Assembly (NCBI RefSeq): GCF_002197665.1
Contig: NZ_NBBJ01000006.1
Location: 1 to 64,000 of the forward strand
From: Sphingomonas mucosissima
GTDB lineage: Bacteria > Pseudomonadota > Alphaproteobacteria > Sphingomonadales > Sphingomonadaceae
Length of the DNA: 64,000 nucleotides
Direction: 5' to 3'
Shown here: positions 1 through 8,657 of the stretch, piece by piece
Layout of the letters: each line of letters opens with the position of its first letter
Numbering within the stretch: position 1 is the stretch's first letter
The notes under the pieces: generated by a model
Seen by the model: the letters and a program-made list of their open reading frames with translations, nothing else
Told to the model about the DNA's origin: nothing
The model's database searches: none
Position numbers and translations under genes: made by a program

Positions 1-77
1 ACTTCCGGGGGCGGGGTGGTGGGCTGCGCCGGCTGGCTGGGCTGCATCGGCTGTTCGGGCGGGGGCGTGGTGGCCAT
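1..77 (-). CDS. proline-rich protein, N-terminal fragment
   Basis: This is an open frame running off the left edge, read leftward from an ATG at 77. The visible 25 residues begin MATTPPPEQPMQPSQPAQ and are almost entirely Pro, Gln, Ser and Thr, so they look like a disordered leader in front of a domain outside the window. It diverges from tRNA-Leu and tig. The family cannot be named from this fragment, and the start is only the most plausible one. Confidence 0.45.
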   Translation of the reverse strand, partial: MATTPPPEQPMQPSQPAQPTTPPPE

Positions 78-190
78 GGTCGGTTTGTCCTCTTCAGCCG
101 CAATAACGCGCGATCATGCGTCCGGGTTGCTGCCAATGCTTGCGGGGAGCCGCCGCGCGGTATAGAGGCCCGCGACCGGCGGTGCCTAAT

Positions 191-275
191 GCGGGCGTGG
201 CGGAACTGGTAGACGCGCTGGATTTAGGTTCCAGTATCGCAAGATGTGGGGGTTCGAGTCCCTTCGCCCGCACCA
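191..275 (+). tRNA. tRNA-Leu (anticodon UAG)
   Basis: The gene folds as a class II tRNA: the acceptor arms GCGGGCG and CGCCCGC close the molecule, and CCA is encoded at 273-275. The anticodon stem CTGGA/TCCAG carries loop TTTAGGT, giving anticodon UAG, which reads CUN leucine codons. A long variable arm and a GGTTCGAGTCC T arm follow. It lies 62 bp upstream of the trigger factor gene on the same strand. Confidence 0.96.
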
Positions 276-337
276 GTTTATCCGCGGCGTGCCCGCGGAC
301 AGGCACCATCCACGAAATTTCAGTTGAAGGCACGAAG

Positions 338-2011
338 ATGCAGACTGTCGAGACGTTGAACGAGGGCCTGAAGCGCGCCTACACGCTGACCATTCCGGCC
401 AAGGACATCGAGTCCCGCGTCGATGCCGAACTGGCGCGTGTCGCGCCGCAGGTGCGGATGCCCGGCTTCCGCCCGGGCAAGGTCCCGGCGAATCTGGTGC
501 GCAAGATGCACGGCCCGTCGCTGATGCAGGAGGCGCTCAACACGTCGATCCAGGAAAGCATCCAGGCGCTGCTCGCCGAAAAGCAGCTTCGTCCCGCCGT
601 CCAGCCGTCCGTTGCGCTGACCGACGGGTATGAGCCGGGCAAGGACGCCGAGCTGAAGATCGAGCTCGAAGTGCTGCCGCAGGTGCCGGCGCCGGCGATC
701 GATGGCCTGAAGCTCGAAAAGCTCGTGGTGCCGGCCGCCGACGAGGTGATCGACGAACAGCTCCAGAAGTTTGCGGACCAGACCAAGAGCTGGGACGACA
801 CCGACGAAGGCTATGCCGCGCAGAACGGCGATCTCGTCACCATGGACTTCGTCGGCAAGACGATGGACGGCGTGGCCTTTGAAGGCGGCACCGGCACCGA
901 CATGGCGGTGGAGCTCGGCTCCGGCCGGCTGATCCCGGGCTTCGAGGATCAGGTCGTCGGTGCCAAGGCTGGCGAGGAGCGCCAGATCACCGTGAGCTTC
1001 CCTGAGGATTATCAGGCCAAGGAGCTGGCTGGCCAGGACGCGACCTTTGATCTCACCATTAAGTCCGTGAAGACTGCCGGTGAAGCGAAGGTCGACGAGG
1101 ATCTCGCAAAGAACCTCGGCCTTGAGAGCCTGGAGCAGCTGCGTGGCCTGATCCGCAGCCAGGTCGAGAGCGAGCTGAACAACCTCACCCGCACTCACAT
1201 GAAGCGCAAGCTGCTCGACCAACTCGCCGCCGGCCACGATTTCGAAGTGCCGCCGTCGATGGTCGAGGCCGAGTTCTCGCAGATTTGGCAGCAGCTGGAA
1301 CATGAGGCGACCCATGAGCCGGATCCGCAGGCGGCCATGGAGGAGATGGAGAAGGAGCGCGACGACTATCGCAAGATAGCCGAGCGCCGCGTCCGTCTCG
1401 GCCTGCTGCTGAGCGAGATCGGCCAGGCGAACGGCGTGGAAGTCACGAGCCAGGAAATGAACCGCCTGATCGCGCAGGCTGCGCAGCAGTATCGCGGTGA
1501 GGACCAGCAGCGCTTCATTCAGTACATCCAGCAGGAGCCGATGGCGGCTGCTCAGCTGCGTGCGCCGCTGTATGAGGACAAGGTCGTCGACCTCCTGTTC
1601 GACAAGGCGGAAGTGACCGAGCGCGAGACGACGCGCGAGGAACTGGAAGCAGCGATCGAGAGCGAGGACGGCTTCGCGACCGGCACGCACCACCACGATC
1701 ACGACAACCACAAGCCCAAGCAGAAGAAGGCGTCGGCAAAGAAGGAAGCCGGCGACGCACCGGCTGAAGACGCCGCTGCTCCTGCCGAGGGCGAAGAAGT
1801 GAAGCCGGCCAAGAAGGCTGCGAAGAAGAAGGCGGTCGAAGCGTCGGACGAGGCCAGCGAAGAAGCCGCTGCGCCGGCGAAGAAGCCGGCCGCGAAGAAG
1901 GCCAAGGCCGCAACTTCGGACGAAGGCGCGGAGGTTCCGGCTGGAGCGGACGAGAAGCCTGCGAAGAAGGCACCCGCCAAGAAGGCTGCGCCGAAGACCG
2001 ACGACGCATAA
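338..2011 (+). CDS. tig: trigger factor with long Lys/Ala-rich C-terminal tail
   Basis: This is the ribosome-bound chaperone and peptidyl-prolyl isomerase that receives nascent chains at the exit tunnel. The ribosome-docking signature GFRPGKVP is at residues 43-50. An FKBP-like isomerase domain follows around residues 163-247 and the helical chaperone arms to about residue 445. The protein is 557 residues, against roughly 430-450 for the family. The extra ~108 residues begin with a His-rich patch (HHHDHDNH) and continue as alternating acidic and PAKKA/KKAAK blocks. The start at 338 follows a GAAGG-type site and gives the canonical N-terminus. It precedes clpP and clpX, as in many bacteria, with two unrelated genes in between. 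Confidence 0.96.
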   Translation: MQTVETLNEGLKRAYTLTIPAKDIESRVDAELARVAPQVRMPGFRPGKVPANLVRKMHGPSLMQEALNTSIQESIQALLAEKQLRPAVQPSVALTDGYEPGKDAELKIELEVLPQVPAPAIDGLKLEKLVVPAADEVIDEQLQKFADQTKSWDDTDEGYAAQNGDLVTMDFVGKTMDGVAFEGGTGTDMAVELGSGRLIPGFEDQVVGAKAGEERQITVSFPEDYQAKELAGQDATFDLTIKSVKTAGEAKVDEDLAKNLGLESLEQLRGLIRSQVESELNNLTRTHMKRKLLDQLAAGHDFEVPPSMVEAEFSQIWQQLEHEATHEPDPQAAMEEMEKERDDYRKIAERRVRLGLLLSEIGQANGVEVTSQEMNRLIAQAAQQYRGEDQQRFIQYIQQEPMAAAQLRAPLYEDKVVDLLFDKAEVTERETTREELEAAIESEDGFATGTHHHDHDNHKPKQKKASAKKEAGDAPAEDAAAPAEGEEVKPAKKAAKKKAVEASDEASEEAAAPAKKPAAKKAKAATSDEGAEVPAGADEKPAKKAPAKKAAPKTDDA

Positions 2012-2030
2012 AAGCTTTCCCGCAAAATCT

Positions 2031-2113
2031 GTCGCCCCGGTCTTGAGCCGGGGCGCCGCTGCCTTCGCATCGCCGAAGAAGTAGCGGCGCCCTGGGGTCA
2101 GGTCCGGGGTGAC
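2031..2113. repeat. REP-like intergenic palindrome
   Basis: An imperfect inverted repeat lies between tig and the glycosyltransferase gene. The left arm is 2031-2060 and the right arm 2083-2113; the right arm's reverse complement matches the left at most positions. Each arm is itself palindromic (CCCCGG...CCGGGG). The form is that of the dispersed intergenic palindromes common in alphaproteobacteria. It may also act as a terminator for tig, but no T-run follows. Confidence 0.6.
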
Positions 2114-2241
2114 GTGTTTCTGGGGTGGTGAGCCTTGCTCGCGGCATAGGGGACTTGTTCCGGCGTCCACCCTTCCGCAAGAACCTGCTGCTAGGAGGGA
2201 CGCGGCCCGGTGGACTCCGGCATGAGCACGGGTGACCAAGG

Positions 2242-3180
2242 ATGAACAGCTTGCCTGAACCAGTGATCGCCGTTCTGCTGCCCTGCTACAATGAGGAAGC
2301 GGCGATCGCGCAGACGGTGGCCGGCTTTCGCGCGGCGCTGCCCAGCGCCACCATCTACGTTTACGACAACAACTCGGGCGACCGCACCGTCGAGGTCGCG
2401 CGCGCGGCGGGCGCGATCGTTCGTACCGAGCGCATTCAGGGCAAGGGCGCCGTGGTTCGCCGCATGTTCGCGGACATTGATGCGGACATTTACGTCATGG
2501 CTGATGGCGACGCGACCTATGACGCCGCGTCGGCCCCGGTCCTTGTCGCACGGATGTTGGGAGAAAACCTCGACATGGTGGTGGGCAGCCGCATCGGCGA
2601 AGCGGCGGCGGCTTATCGGCGCGGGCACCGCTTGGGCAATGCCATGCTTACCGGCATGCTCACCCGGCTTTTCGGGCGCAGTTTCACCGACATTCTGAGC
2701 GGTTACCGGGTATTTTCGCGACGGTTCGTGAAGAGCTTCCCCGTGCTGTCGGTGGGTTTTGAGATCGAGACCGAAATCTCGGTTCACGCGCTGGAACTCA
2801 AGATGCCGGTCGGTGAGATCGAAACGCCGTATTTCGCGCGTCCGGAAGGGTCGGTGTCCAAGCTCAGCACGTACCGTGATGGATGGAGAATCCTGGGGAC
2901 GATCGCGACGCTTTATCGCATCGAGCGGCCATTGTGGTTCTTCGGTGCCTTCGGGATCGCGTTATTGGCGCTGGCGATCGTGCTCGCGATGCCGCTTGCC
3001 ATCACCTACGCCCAGACCGGTCTGGTGCCGCGCTTTCCCACTGCGATCCTGGTAACCGGGCTCACCATCCTGGCAGCTCTGTCAGGTTTCGCGGGGCTGA
3101 TCCTTGATACGGTGGTGCGGGGACGGCGCGAGGTGCGTCGTCTGGCCTATTTGGCGCACCCGGCACCCTCCGCTTTGTAA
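2242..3180 (+). CDS. family 2 glycosyltransferase with two C-terminal membrane helices
   Basis: The 312-residue protein has a GT-A fold beginning VIAVLLPCYNEE (residues 8-19), with the nucleotide-sugar and metal motif DGD at 88-90, and an SGYRVFSRRF segment typical of polyprenyl-phosphate glycosyltransferases. Two hydrophobic helices, about 232-255 and 265-288, anchor the C-terminus in the membrane. It probably transfers a sugar from a nucleotide donor to a lipid carrier on the cytoplasmic face, but donor and acceptor cannot be read from sequence. It stands alone after a 230-bp gap downstream of tig. Confidence 0.85.
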   Translation: MNSLPEPVIAVLLPCYNEEAAIAQTVAGFRAALPSATIYVYDNNSGDRTVEVARAAGAIVRTERIQGKGAVVRRMFADIDADIYVMADGDATYDAASAPVLVARMLGENLDMVVGSRIGEAAAAYRRGHRLGNAMLTGMLTRLFGRSFTDILSGYRVFSRRFVKSFPVLSVGFEIETEISVHALELKMPVGEIETPYFARPEGSVSKLSTYRDGWRILGTIATLYRIERPLWFFGAFGIALLALAIVLAMPLAITYAQTGLVPRFPTAILVTGLTILAALSGFAGLILDTVVRGRREVRRLAYLAHPAPSAL

Positions 3181-3223
3181 TGGCGCTGGCTACGGCAGTG
3201 GAACTACCCTAAGCTTTGCTCCT

Positions 3224-4015
3224 ATGGCGATTTTGCTTTTCGGCCGCGCGACGGCTTTTTTCGTCCTGGGTGCAACCTGTGCAACGGGGGTTGCTGCTCA
3301 GGAGGCACCGCGCCGCACGCGGATCGCCGCCGGGCCGCAGCTCGTACCGCGCTTTCCCGGAGCTAAGGGCGTTGTTGTCCGCCCGTTCCTGGATTTCAGC
3401 CGGGTTCGTGGCGACCAGGTGTTCCAGTTCGAAGCGGCGGACGAAAGCTCCAGCACGTCAATCGTCCAGAACAGCGGCTTCGCCGTCGGTCCCGCGGTCA
3501 ACTTGGAAGGCTCGCGCCGGACGCGCGACGTGCCGGGTGTTCCCAAGGTGGGGTTCACCGTCGAGGCGGGTGGCTTTGCGCAATATACCGCGTCGGCGCT
3601 GCCGATGCGGGGCCGTGTCGAGCTGCGGCAAGGCATTGGCGGGCACAAGGGCCTGATCGGCGTCGCAAGCCTGGATTACGTCGCCCGTGATGCCGACGAG
3701 TGGCTGTTCGCGATCGGCCCGCGCGTCACCTATTCGAACGGCAAATACCAGCGCGCTTATTTTGGCGTACCGGTCGAGTCGGTTGGAACATCAGGGCTGG
3801 CTGCGTACCGGCCGTCGGGCGGTGTCCACGCGGTTGGGGCCACGGCCAGCTATCTCAAACAGCTGAGCCGGCACTGGGGCGTCAGCACATACGCCAAATA
3901 CGATCGGCTGGTGGACGACGCTGCAGATTCTCCCGTGGTTCGGCGCTACGGCTCGCGCAATCAATGGTCGGGCGGCCTTGCACTAAGCTATACATTCTTT
4001 GGCCGCGCCAACTAA
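3224..4015 (+). CDS. MipA/OmpV-family outer membrane protein
   Basis: This 263-residue protein starts with a signal peptide ending near VAAQ (residues 18-21). The mature part is rich in alternating hydrophobic and aromatic strands, including GPRVTYSNGKYQ and a terminal LALSYTFFGRAN, the pattern of a beta-barrel. It resembles the MipA/OmpV family, whose founder binds the lytic transglycosylase MltA. The ATG at 3224 was chosen because it gives a proper signal peptide; the frame is open for 40 codons upstream. The gene lies between the glycosyltransferase and clpP, and no operon partner is evident. Confidence 0.75.
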   Translation: MAILLFGRATAFFVLGATCATGVAAQEAPRRTRIAAGPQLVPRFPGAKGVVVRPFLDFSRVRGDQVFQFEAADESSSTSIVQNSGFAVGPAVNLEGSRRTRDVPGVPKVGFTVEAGGFAQYTASALPMRGRVELRQGIGGHKGLIGVASLDYVARDADEWLFAIGPRVTYSNGKYQRAYFGVPVESVGTSGLAAYRPSGGVHAVGATASYLKQLSRHWGVSTYAKYDRLVDDAADSPVVRRYGSRNQWSGGLALSYTFFGRAN

Positions 4016-4086
4016 GCCGGCAGCACTTGAAGTCCCGCCGCCTGCGCGCGACATAGGTGCTCCTGACGCATAAGAGAGAAAATTCC

Positions 4087-4776
4087 ATGCACAATCCGTT
4101 CGAGACCGGCGACTTCGCAGGCGCCTTGGCGCGCGCCGGAGTCGGTATGCAGCAGACGCAGGCCGGCCTCGTTCCCATCGTCATTGAACAGTCGAACCGC
4201 GGCGAGCGCTCGTTCGACATCTTCAGCCGCCTGTTGCGCGAGCGGATCGTGTTCGTGACGGGCGGCGTGGAGGACGGCATGGCGAGCCTGATCACCGCCC
4301 AGTTGCTGTTCCTTGAATCGGAGAACCCGAAGAAGGACATCTTCATGTACATCAACTCGCCGGGCGGTGTCGTCACGGCGGGCATGGCGATCCATGACAC
4401 GATGAACTACATTCGCCCGCGCGTCGGCACGGTGTGCATCGGGCAGGCTGCCTCGATGGGCAGCTTCCTCCTATCGGCGGGCGAGCCCGGGATGCGTGTG
4501 GCGCTCACCAATGCAAGGATCATGATCCACCAGCCGTCGGGCGGCGCGCAGGGCATGGCTAGCGACATCGAGATCCAGGCGCGCGAGATCCTTCGCATCC
4601 GCAGCCGGATGAACGAATTGTACGCCAAATATACCGGCAAGCCGATCGAGGTCATTGAAAACGCAATGGATCGTGACAAGTTCATGAGCAGCGACGAGGC
4701 CAAGGAATTCGGCCTGATCGACGAGGTTTTCGACAAACGGCCCGCCCCGGCCGACGATGTGGCAGCGGCGGCCTGA
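4087..4776 (+). CDS. clpP: ATP-dependent Clp protease proteolytic subunit
   Basis: This is the serine protease barrel that degrades substrates unfolded by ClpX or ClpA. The catalytic triad is readable: Ser123 in GQAASMGSF, His148 in [11 protein letters not shown] and Asp197 in DRDKFMS. The protein is 229 residues, slightly longer than usual because of an N-terminal extension before the self-processing region. The start at 4087 follows an AAGAGAGAA ribosome site. clpX follows after 78 bp, the usual arrangement, so ClpXP is encoded as one unit. Confidence 0.97.
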   Translation: MHNPFETGDFAGALARAGVGMQQTQAGLVPIVIEQSNRGERSFDIFSRLLRERIVFVTGGVEDGMASLITAQLLFLESENPKKDIFMYINSPGGVVTAGMAIHDTMNYIRPRVGTVCIGQAASMGSFLLSAGEPGMRVALTNARIMIHQPSGGAQGMASDIEIQAREILRIRSRMNELYAKYTGKPIEVIENAMDRDKFMSSDEAKEFGLIDEVFDKRPAPADDVAAAA

Positions 4777-4814
4777 TCGGCGTTAGCCTTTTTCCGGCAT
4801 TGCCGGATCGTGAC

Positions 4815-4838
4815 CGGCCGGGTTACCATGCCCGGCCG
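4815..4838 (+). promoter_or_regulatory. hairpin in the clpP-clpX spacer
   Basis: A perfect 8-bp stem (CGGCCGGG / CCCGGCCG) with an 8-base loop lies 16 bases before the clpX start, just upstream of the AAAAGGA ribosome binding site. It has no T-run on its 3' side. It may set the clpP:clpX ratio by mRNA processing or partial attenuation; this is inference from position. Confidence 0.4.
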
Positions 4839-4854
4839 AAAAGGATGTGATTGA

Positions 4855-6126
4855 ATGACCAAGCTCAGCGGCGGTGACTCGAAGAGCACGCTCTATTGCT
4901 CGTTCTGCGGCAAGTCGCAGCACGAGGTTCGCAAGCTCATCGCAGGACCGACCGTGTTCATCTGCGACGAATGCGTAGAGCTGTGCAACGACATCATCCG
5001 TGAAGAAACAAAGTCGGCACTGGTATCCAAGAAGGACGGCGGCGTACCCACGCCGCAGGAGATCTGCGACGTTCTCGACGATTACGTCATCGGGCAGAAG
5101 CAGGCCAAGCGCGTGCTCTCGGTCGCGGTGCACAACCACTACAAGCGGCTGAACCACGGCGCCAAGGGCGCGGACGTGGAACTGGCAAAGTCGAACATCC
5201 TGCTTGTCGGGCCGACCGGCTGCGGCAAGACGCTGCTGGCGCAAACGCTGGCGCGCATCCTCGACGTGCCGTTCACCATGGCCGACGCAACGACGCTGAC
5301 CGAGGCGGGCTATGTCGGCGAGGATGTCGAGAACATCATCCTCAAGCTGCTCCAGGCGTCCGACTATAATGTCGAGCGGGCGCAGCGCGGCATCGTCTAC
5401 ATCGACGAGATCGACAAGATCAGCCGCAAGGCCGAGAATCCCTCGATCACGCGCGACGTGTCGGGCGAAGGCGTGCAGCAGGCGCTGCTGAAGCTGATGG
5501 AGGGCACCACCGCCTCCGTGCCGCCGCAGGGCGGGCGCAAGCATCCGCAGCAGGAATTCCTGCAGGTCGACACCACGAACATCCTGTTCATCTGCGGCGG
5601 TGCCTTTTCAGGCCTCGAGAAGATCATCGGCGATCGTCTCCAGGGTAAGTCGATCGGCTTCGGCGCCTATGTCGCTTCGCCGGAAGAGCGCCGTACCGGC
5701 GAGGTCCTGCGTTCGACCGAGCCGGAGGATCTGCTGAAGTTTGGCCTCATCCCCGAGTTCGTCGGCCGTCTGCCCGTGATCGCAACGCTCGAGGATCTCG
5801 ACGTCACCGCGCTGGTAAAGATCCTGAGTGAGCCGAAGAACGCGCTGGTCAAGCAGTACCAGAAGCTGTTCGAGATGGAGGAAGTGAAGCTGGGCTTCAC
5901 CGACGACGCACTGGTCACGATCGCCAAGAAGGCGATTGAGCGCAAGACCGGCGCACGCGGCCTTCGCTCGATCCTGGAAGCGATCCTGCTCGACACGATG
6001 TTCGAACTGCCGGGCATGGACTCGGTGGATGAAGTGATGATCGACAAGGACGTGGTGGAGGGCCGCAAGGAGCCGATCCGCGTCTATACCGAGAAGAAGA
6101 AGACCGGCAGCGACGCTGCTGCCTGA
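4855..6126 (+). CDS. clpX: ATP-dependent Clp protease ATP-binding subunit ClpX
   Basis: This AAA+ unfoldase feeds ClpP. The N-terminal zinc-binding domain shows Cys15, Cys18, Cys37 and Cys40. Walker A is GPTGCGKT at 119-126, the pore loop GYVG at 152-155 and Walker B IVYIDEID at about 180-187. The C-terminal sensor-2 motif GARGLRS is present. At 423 residues it has normal family length. ClpXP also degrades proteins carrying the tmRNA tag; the tmRNA gene is present later in this window. A strong intrinsic terminator ends the unit. Confidence 0.98.
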   Translation: MTKLSGGDSKSTLYCSFCGKSQHEVRKLIAGPTVFICDECVELCNDIIREETKSALVSKKDGGVPTPQEICDVLDDYVIGQKQAKRVLSVAVHNHYKRLNHGAKGADVELAKSNILLVGPTGCGKTLLAQTLARILDVPFTMADATTLTEAGYVGEDVENIILKLLQASDYNVERAQRGIVYIDEIDKISRKAENPSITRDVSGEGVQQALLKLMEGTTASVPPQGGRKHPQQEFLQVDTTNILFICGGAFSGLEKIIGDRLQGKSIGFGAYVASPEERRTGEVLRSTEPEDLLKFGLIPEFVGRLPVIATLEDLDVTALVKILSEPKNALVKQYQKLFEMEEVKLGFTDDALVTIAKKAIERKTGARGLRSILEAILLDTMFELPGMDSVDEVMIDKDVVEGRKEPIRVYTEKKKTGSDAAA

Positions 6127-6152
6127 TCCAATCATTCTCTGATGTTTGAGGA

Positions 6153-6185
6153 CGGGCGCCGAGCGATCGGCGCCCGTTTCTTTTT
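6153..6185 (+). terminator. intrinsic terminator after clpX
   Basis: A perfect 10-bp GC stem (6153-6162 with 6167-6176) is capped by a GCGA tetraloop and followed directly by TTTCTTTTT. It lies 26 bases after the clpX stop codon. Confidence 0.93.
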
Positions 6186-6257
6186 GCGGTGGCGGGCCGA
6201 TCCGCCAGGCACGATGATTTTTGGTGAGCGAACCTGATGACCAGCCAGGGAGATGGA

Positions 6258-7394
6258 ATGACCGAGCAGCCCGACAATGTTGATGCCGTCGTGCCGCCGG
6301 CTAGCAGGCGCAAATTGCTCGAGCGGGTTGATCTCCCGGCCTATACGCTGTTGTTCCCCTTGCTTGCGGCGCTCGCCGTTGGCGTGTCCCTGTACACGTT
6401 TGGGGTCTTGGGAGTCGTCAGCGCTTCGGCGATCCTGATCGGCGCCGTTCTCGCCGCCGTTCATCACGCAGAGGTGGTGGCGCACCGCGTGGGAGAACCG
6501 TTTGGCACCCTGATCCTCGCCATCGCGGTCACGGTGATCGAAGTCTCGCTGATCGTCAGCCTGATGCTGTCCGAATCTGGCGAGGCATCGACGCTGGCGC
6601 GCGATACGGTGTTCGCCGCGATCATGATCATTCTCAACGGCATCGTTGGGCTGTGCCTGATGGCAGGCGGGCTGCGGCATGGCGAACAACGCTTCACGCT
6701 GCGCGGCGTCAGCGCCATGCTGGCGGTGCTGACCGCGTTGGTGGTGCTATCGCTCGTCCTGCCAAACTATGTGACCAGCGTGGCCGGACCGATCTATGCG
6801 CCGGTTCAGCTGATTTTTGTCGCGGTCGTATCCCTGTTTCTCTATCTCATGTTCGTGTTGGTGCAGACCGTTCGCCATCGCGATTACTTCCTGCCGGACC
6901 AGGATCTGCTGCCCGATATCCTGCCCGAGCCGCCCACCCGCGCCACGGCCGCGACGGCGCTGATTTTCCTCGCTGTGGCGCTGGTCGGCGTGGTGCTGCT
7001 GGCCGAGGGCCTCTCGCCGGCGGTGGAACGGGCGGTATCAAACGCCGGCCTGCCGCTTGCCGTTGTTGGCATCGTCATCGCGGCACTCGTTCTGGCGCCG
7101 GAGAGCTTGGCCGCCTATCGCGCGGCCAAGCGCAATCGGCTCCAGACCAGCCTCAACCTGGCGCTCGGCTCGGCATTGGCCAGCATCGGGCTGACGATCC
7201 CCTCGGTCGCCGTCGTCTCCCTCATGCTCGATTTGCCACTGGCGCTCGGCATCGGTGCGAAAAGCATCACGCTCTTGATTCTCACGCTTTTCACGATCAC
7301 GCTTTCACTCGGGACTGGACGAACGACCATCTTGGGAGGCGCCGTGCATCTGGTGATCTTCGCAGCTTATCTGTTCACGACCATCGTGCCGTGA
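6258..7394 (+). CDS. calcium/proton antiporter, ChaA type
   Basis: The 378-residue protein is a polytopic inner-membrane exchanger of the Ca2+:cation antiporter superfamily with about ten to eleven hydrophobic helices. The acidic ion-binding motif appears as GEPFGTLILAIAVTVIEV near the N-terminus, with a second half carrying the matching repeat after LAPESLAAYRAA. It should export Ca2+ or monovalent cations in exchange for protons. The ATG at 6258 is preferred over an in-frame ATG at 6237 because a CAGGGAGA site sits directly before it. The GNAT gene overlaps its stop codon, which suggests translational coupling. Confidence 0.85.
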   Translation: MTEQPDNVDAVVPPASRRKLLERVDLPAYTLLFPLLAALAVGVSLYTFGVLGVVSASAILIGAVLAAVHHAEVVAHRVGEPFGTLILAIAVTVIEVSLIVSLMLSESGEASTLARDTVFAAIMIILNGIVGLCLMAGGLRHGEQRFTLRGVSAMLAVLTALVVLSLVLPNYVTSVAGPIYAPVQLIFVAVVSLFLYLMFVLVQTVRHRDYFLPDQDLLPDILPEPPTRATAATALIFLAVALVGVVLLAEGLSPAVERAVSNAGLPLAVVGIVIAALVLAPESLAAYRAAKRNRLQTSLNLALGSALASIGLTIPSVAVVSLMLDLPLALGIGAKSITLLILTLFTITLSLGTGRTTILGGAVHLVIFAAYLFTTIVP

Positions 7395-7975
7395 GCAGCG
7401 TGCGCACCGCCGGCGGCGCGGATCGCGCACGCATCGCGGCGGTGCTGGCACGCGCCTTTGCCGACGATCCCGCCATGTCCTGGATCTATCCCGACCGAGC
7501 GGATCGCGAGCGACGCTTGCCGCGGCTATTCGCCTTGTTGTTCGACGCGGATCAGGCTGGAATGCGGTTGATCACTGATGGCGGAGAGGCCGCGACGCTG
7601 TGGCGTGGCCCCGGGCAGGCAAGTACCGGCCCGCTGACTATGATTCGCCGGGCGTGGCCCATGTGGCGCGCGCTGGGCTCGGGCTTGCCGCGCGCATTGG
7701 CGCTGTCGAAAGCCATTGATGCGCATATGCCCAACGGCGATTTCTGGTACCTCCATGTCGCCGGCTGCGACCCGGCGGCGCAGGGCAGGGGGCTGGGAGG
7801 CCAGGTGATCCGTGCCGGCCTGTCACGCGTCGCGGGGCGTTTCCCGACCTATCTTGAGACAGCAACCGAACAGAACATCGGTCTGTATCAACGCCGCGGC
7901 TTCGCGGTGACGGACGAGTGGCGGGTCGGCCTGGATGGGCCGAGGTTCTGGTCGATGCTGCGCCCGCCGGACTAG
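7391..7975 (+). CDS. GNAT-family N-acetyltransferase
   Basis: This 194-residue acetyltransferase starts at a GTG that overlaps the antiporter stop codon (GTGA). The acetyl-CoA binding motif A reads DPAAQGRGLGGQVI, followed by LYQRRGFAV, the usual end of a GNAT fold. The N-terminal half (FADDPAMSWIYPD) is typical of the broad group of small-molecule acetyltransferases in this superfamily. The substrate cannot be deduced. It meets the MAPEG gene tail to tail with a 4-bp overlap. Confidence 0.82.
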   Translation: MSSVRTAGGADRARIAAVLARAFADDPAMSWIYPDRADRERRLPRLFALLFDADQAGMRLITDGGEAATLWRGPGQASTGPLTMIRRAWPMWRALGSGLPRALALSKAIDAHMPNGDFWYLHVAGCDPAAQGRGLGGQVIRAGLSRVAGRFPTYLETATEQNIGLYQRRGFAVTDEWRVGLDGPRFWSMLRPPD

Positions 7976-8394
7976 AAGACGCGAAGCAGCGCTATTGCGG
8001 TAAGCGCGATCAGGCATCCGCTTGAGGCGATGAACAGGATGAAGCGTGGCTTCACCTTGTTGATGGTTGCTTGAACCAGGCTGTGCGCGACGCGCAATGC
8101 CACATATGCCCATGCGAACCCGACGGCGCTCGCCTCGTTTCCTGCGCCGGCCAAAGCCAGCACGCCGCATACGGCATAGAATAGCGTCGGCTGCTCCAGC
8201 AGGTGATTGTAGTTGTGCGCCTTCCACTGCGCCGATGCCGGCAGCGAACGGTCGGCGTCAGACGCCTTGGTGCCGACAAGGCTGCTCATCTTGATCCCCG
8301 CCTCGCGCAAGGCGGGAAGACGCGTCGCCAGCATCCAGCCGAGCATGACAACCGTCCAGGCGATCAGGACAGCGGCGGGCTGAAGAAGCTTCAT
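7972..8394 (-). CDS. MAPEG-family membrane protein
   Basis: This is a 140-residue protein with four predicted membrane helices. The segment KAHNYNHLLEQPTLFYAVC and the later ALRVAHSLVQ match the MAPEG (membrane-associated eicosanoid and glutathione metabolism) fold, in which that loop binds glutathione in the enzymatic members. Bacterial members are mostly uncharacterised. It is transcribed alone, toward the GNAT gene. Confidence 0.8.
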   Translation of the reverse strand: MKLLQPAAVLIAWTVVMLGWMLATRLPALREAGIKMSSLVGTKASDADRSLPASAQWKAHNYNHLLEQPTLFYAVCGVLALAGAGNEASAVGFAWAYVALRVAHSLVQATINKVKPRFILFIASSGCLIALTAIALLRVF

Positions 8395-8590
8395 GCCGGC
8401 ACGCTAGAACGATATGCAACCGGTATGAACCCGTAATCTCGGTCGCAGCAAGCTCGTCGCGGTACGGATCACAAGCGGTCTCGCCGAGGCATGCCGCTCG
8501 GCAAACTCCGGGCAAACGGAATGAGGTGACCGAAAACCGCGCCAACGGGCCCGCTGCGCCTGTCAGCCAGATGTCCGCAGATACACGAAG

Positions 8591-8632
8591 CCCTCCCCCG
8601 GCACCTTCGATAAACGAGGTGCCGGGAGAGGG
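8591..8632 (-). terminator. hairpin downstream of the deoxyhypusine-synthase-like gene
   Basis: Arms CCCTCCCCCGGCACCT (8591-8606) and AGGTGCCGGGAGAGGG (8617-8632) pair over 16 bp with one G-T type mismatch. It lies 26 bases beyond the stop of the minus-strand gene. There is no clear T-run, so the terminator assignment rests on stem strength and position. Confidence 0.55.
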
Positions 8633-8657
8633 CCGTTAGCGATCCGCGTGGAAGCGA

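Noticed and set aside
320..2239. 639-codon minus-strand frame over tig
   Set aside because: It is antisense to trigger factor; its composition reflects the reverse complement of that gene and it has no ribosome binding site or domain.
6653..7390. upstream part of the GNAT frame, inside the antiporter gene
   Set aside because: The frame is open upstream by chance; acetyltransferase homology starts only after the GTG at 7391.
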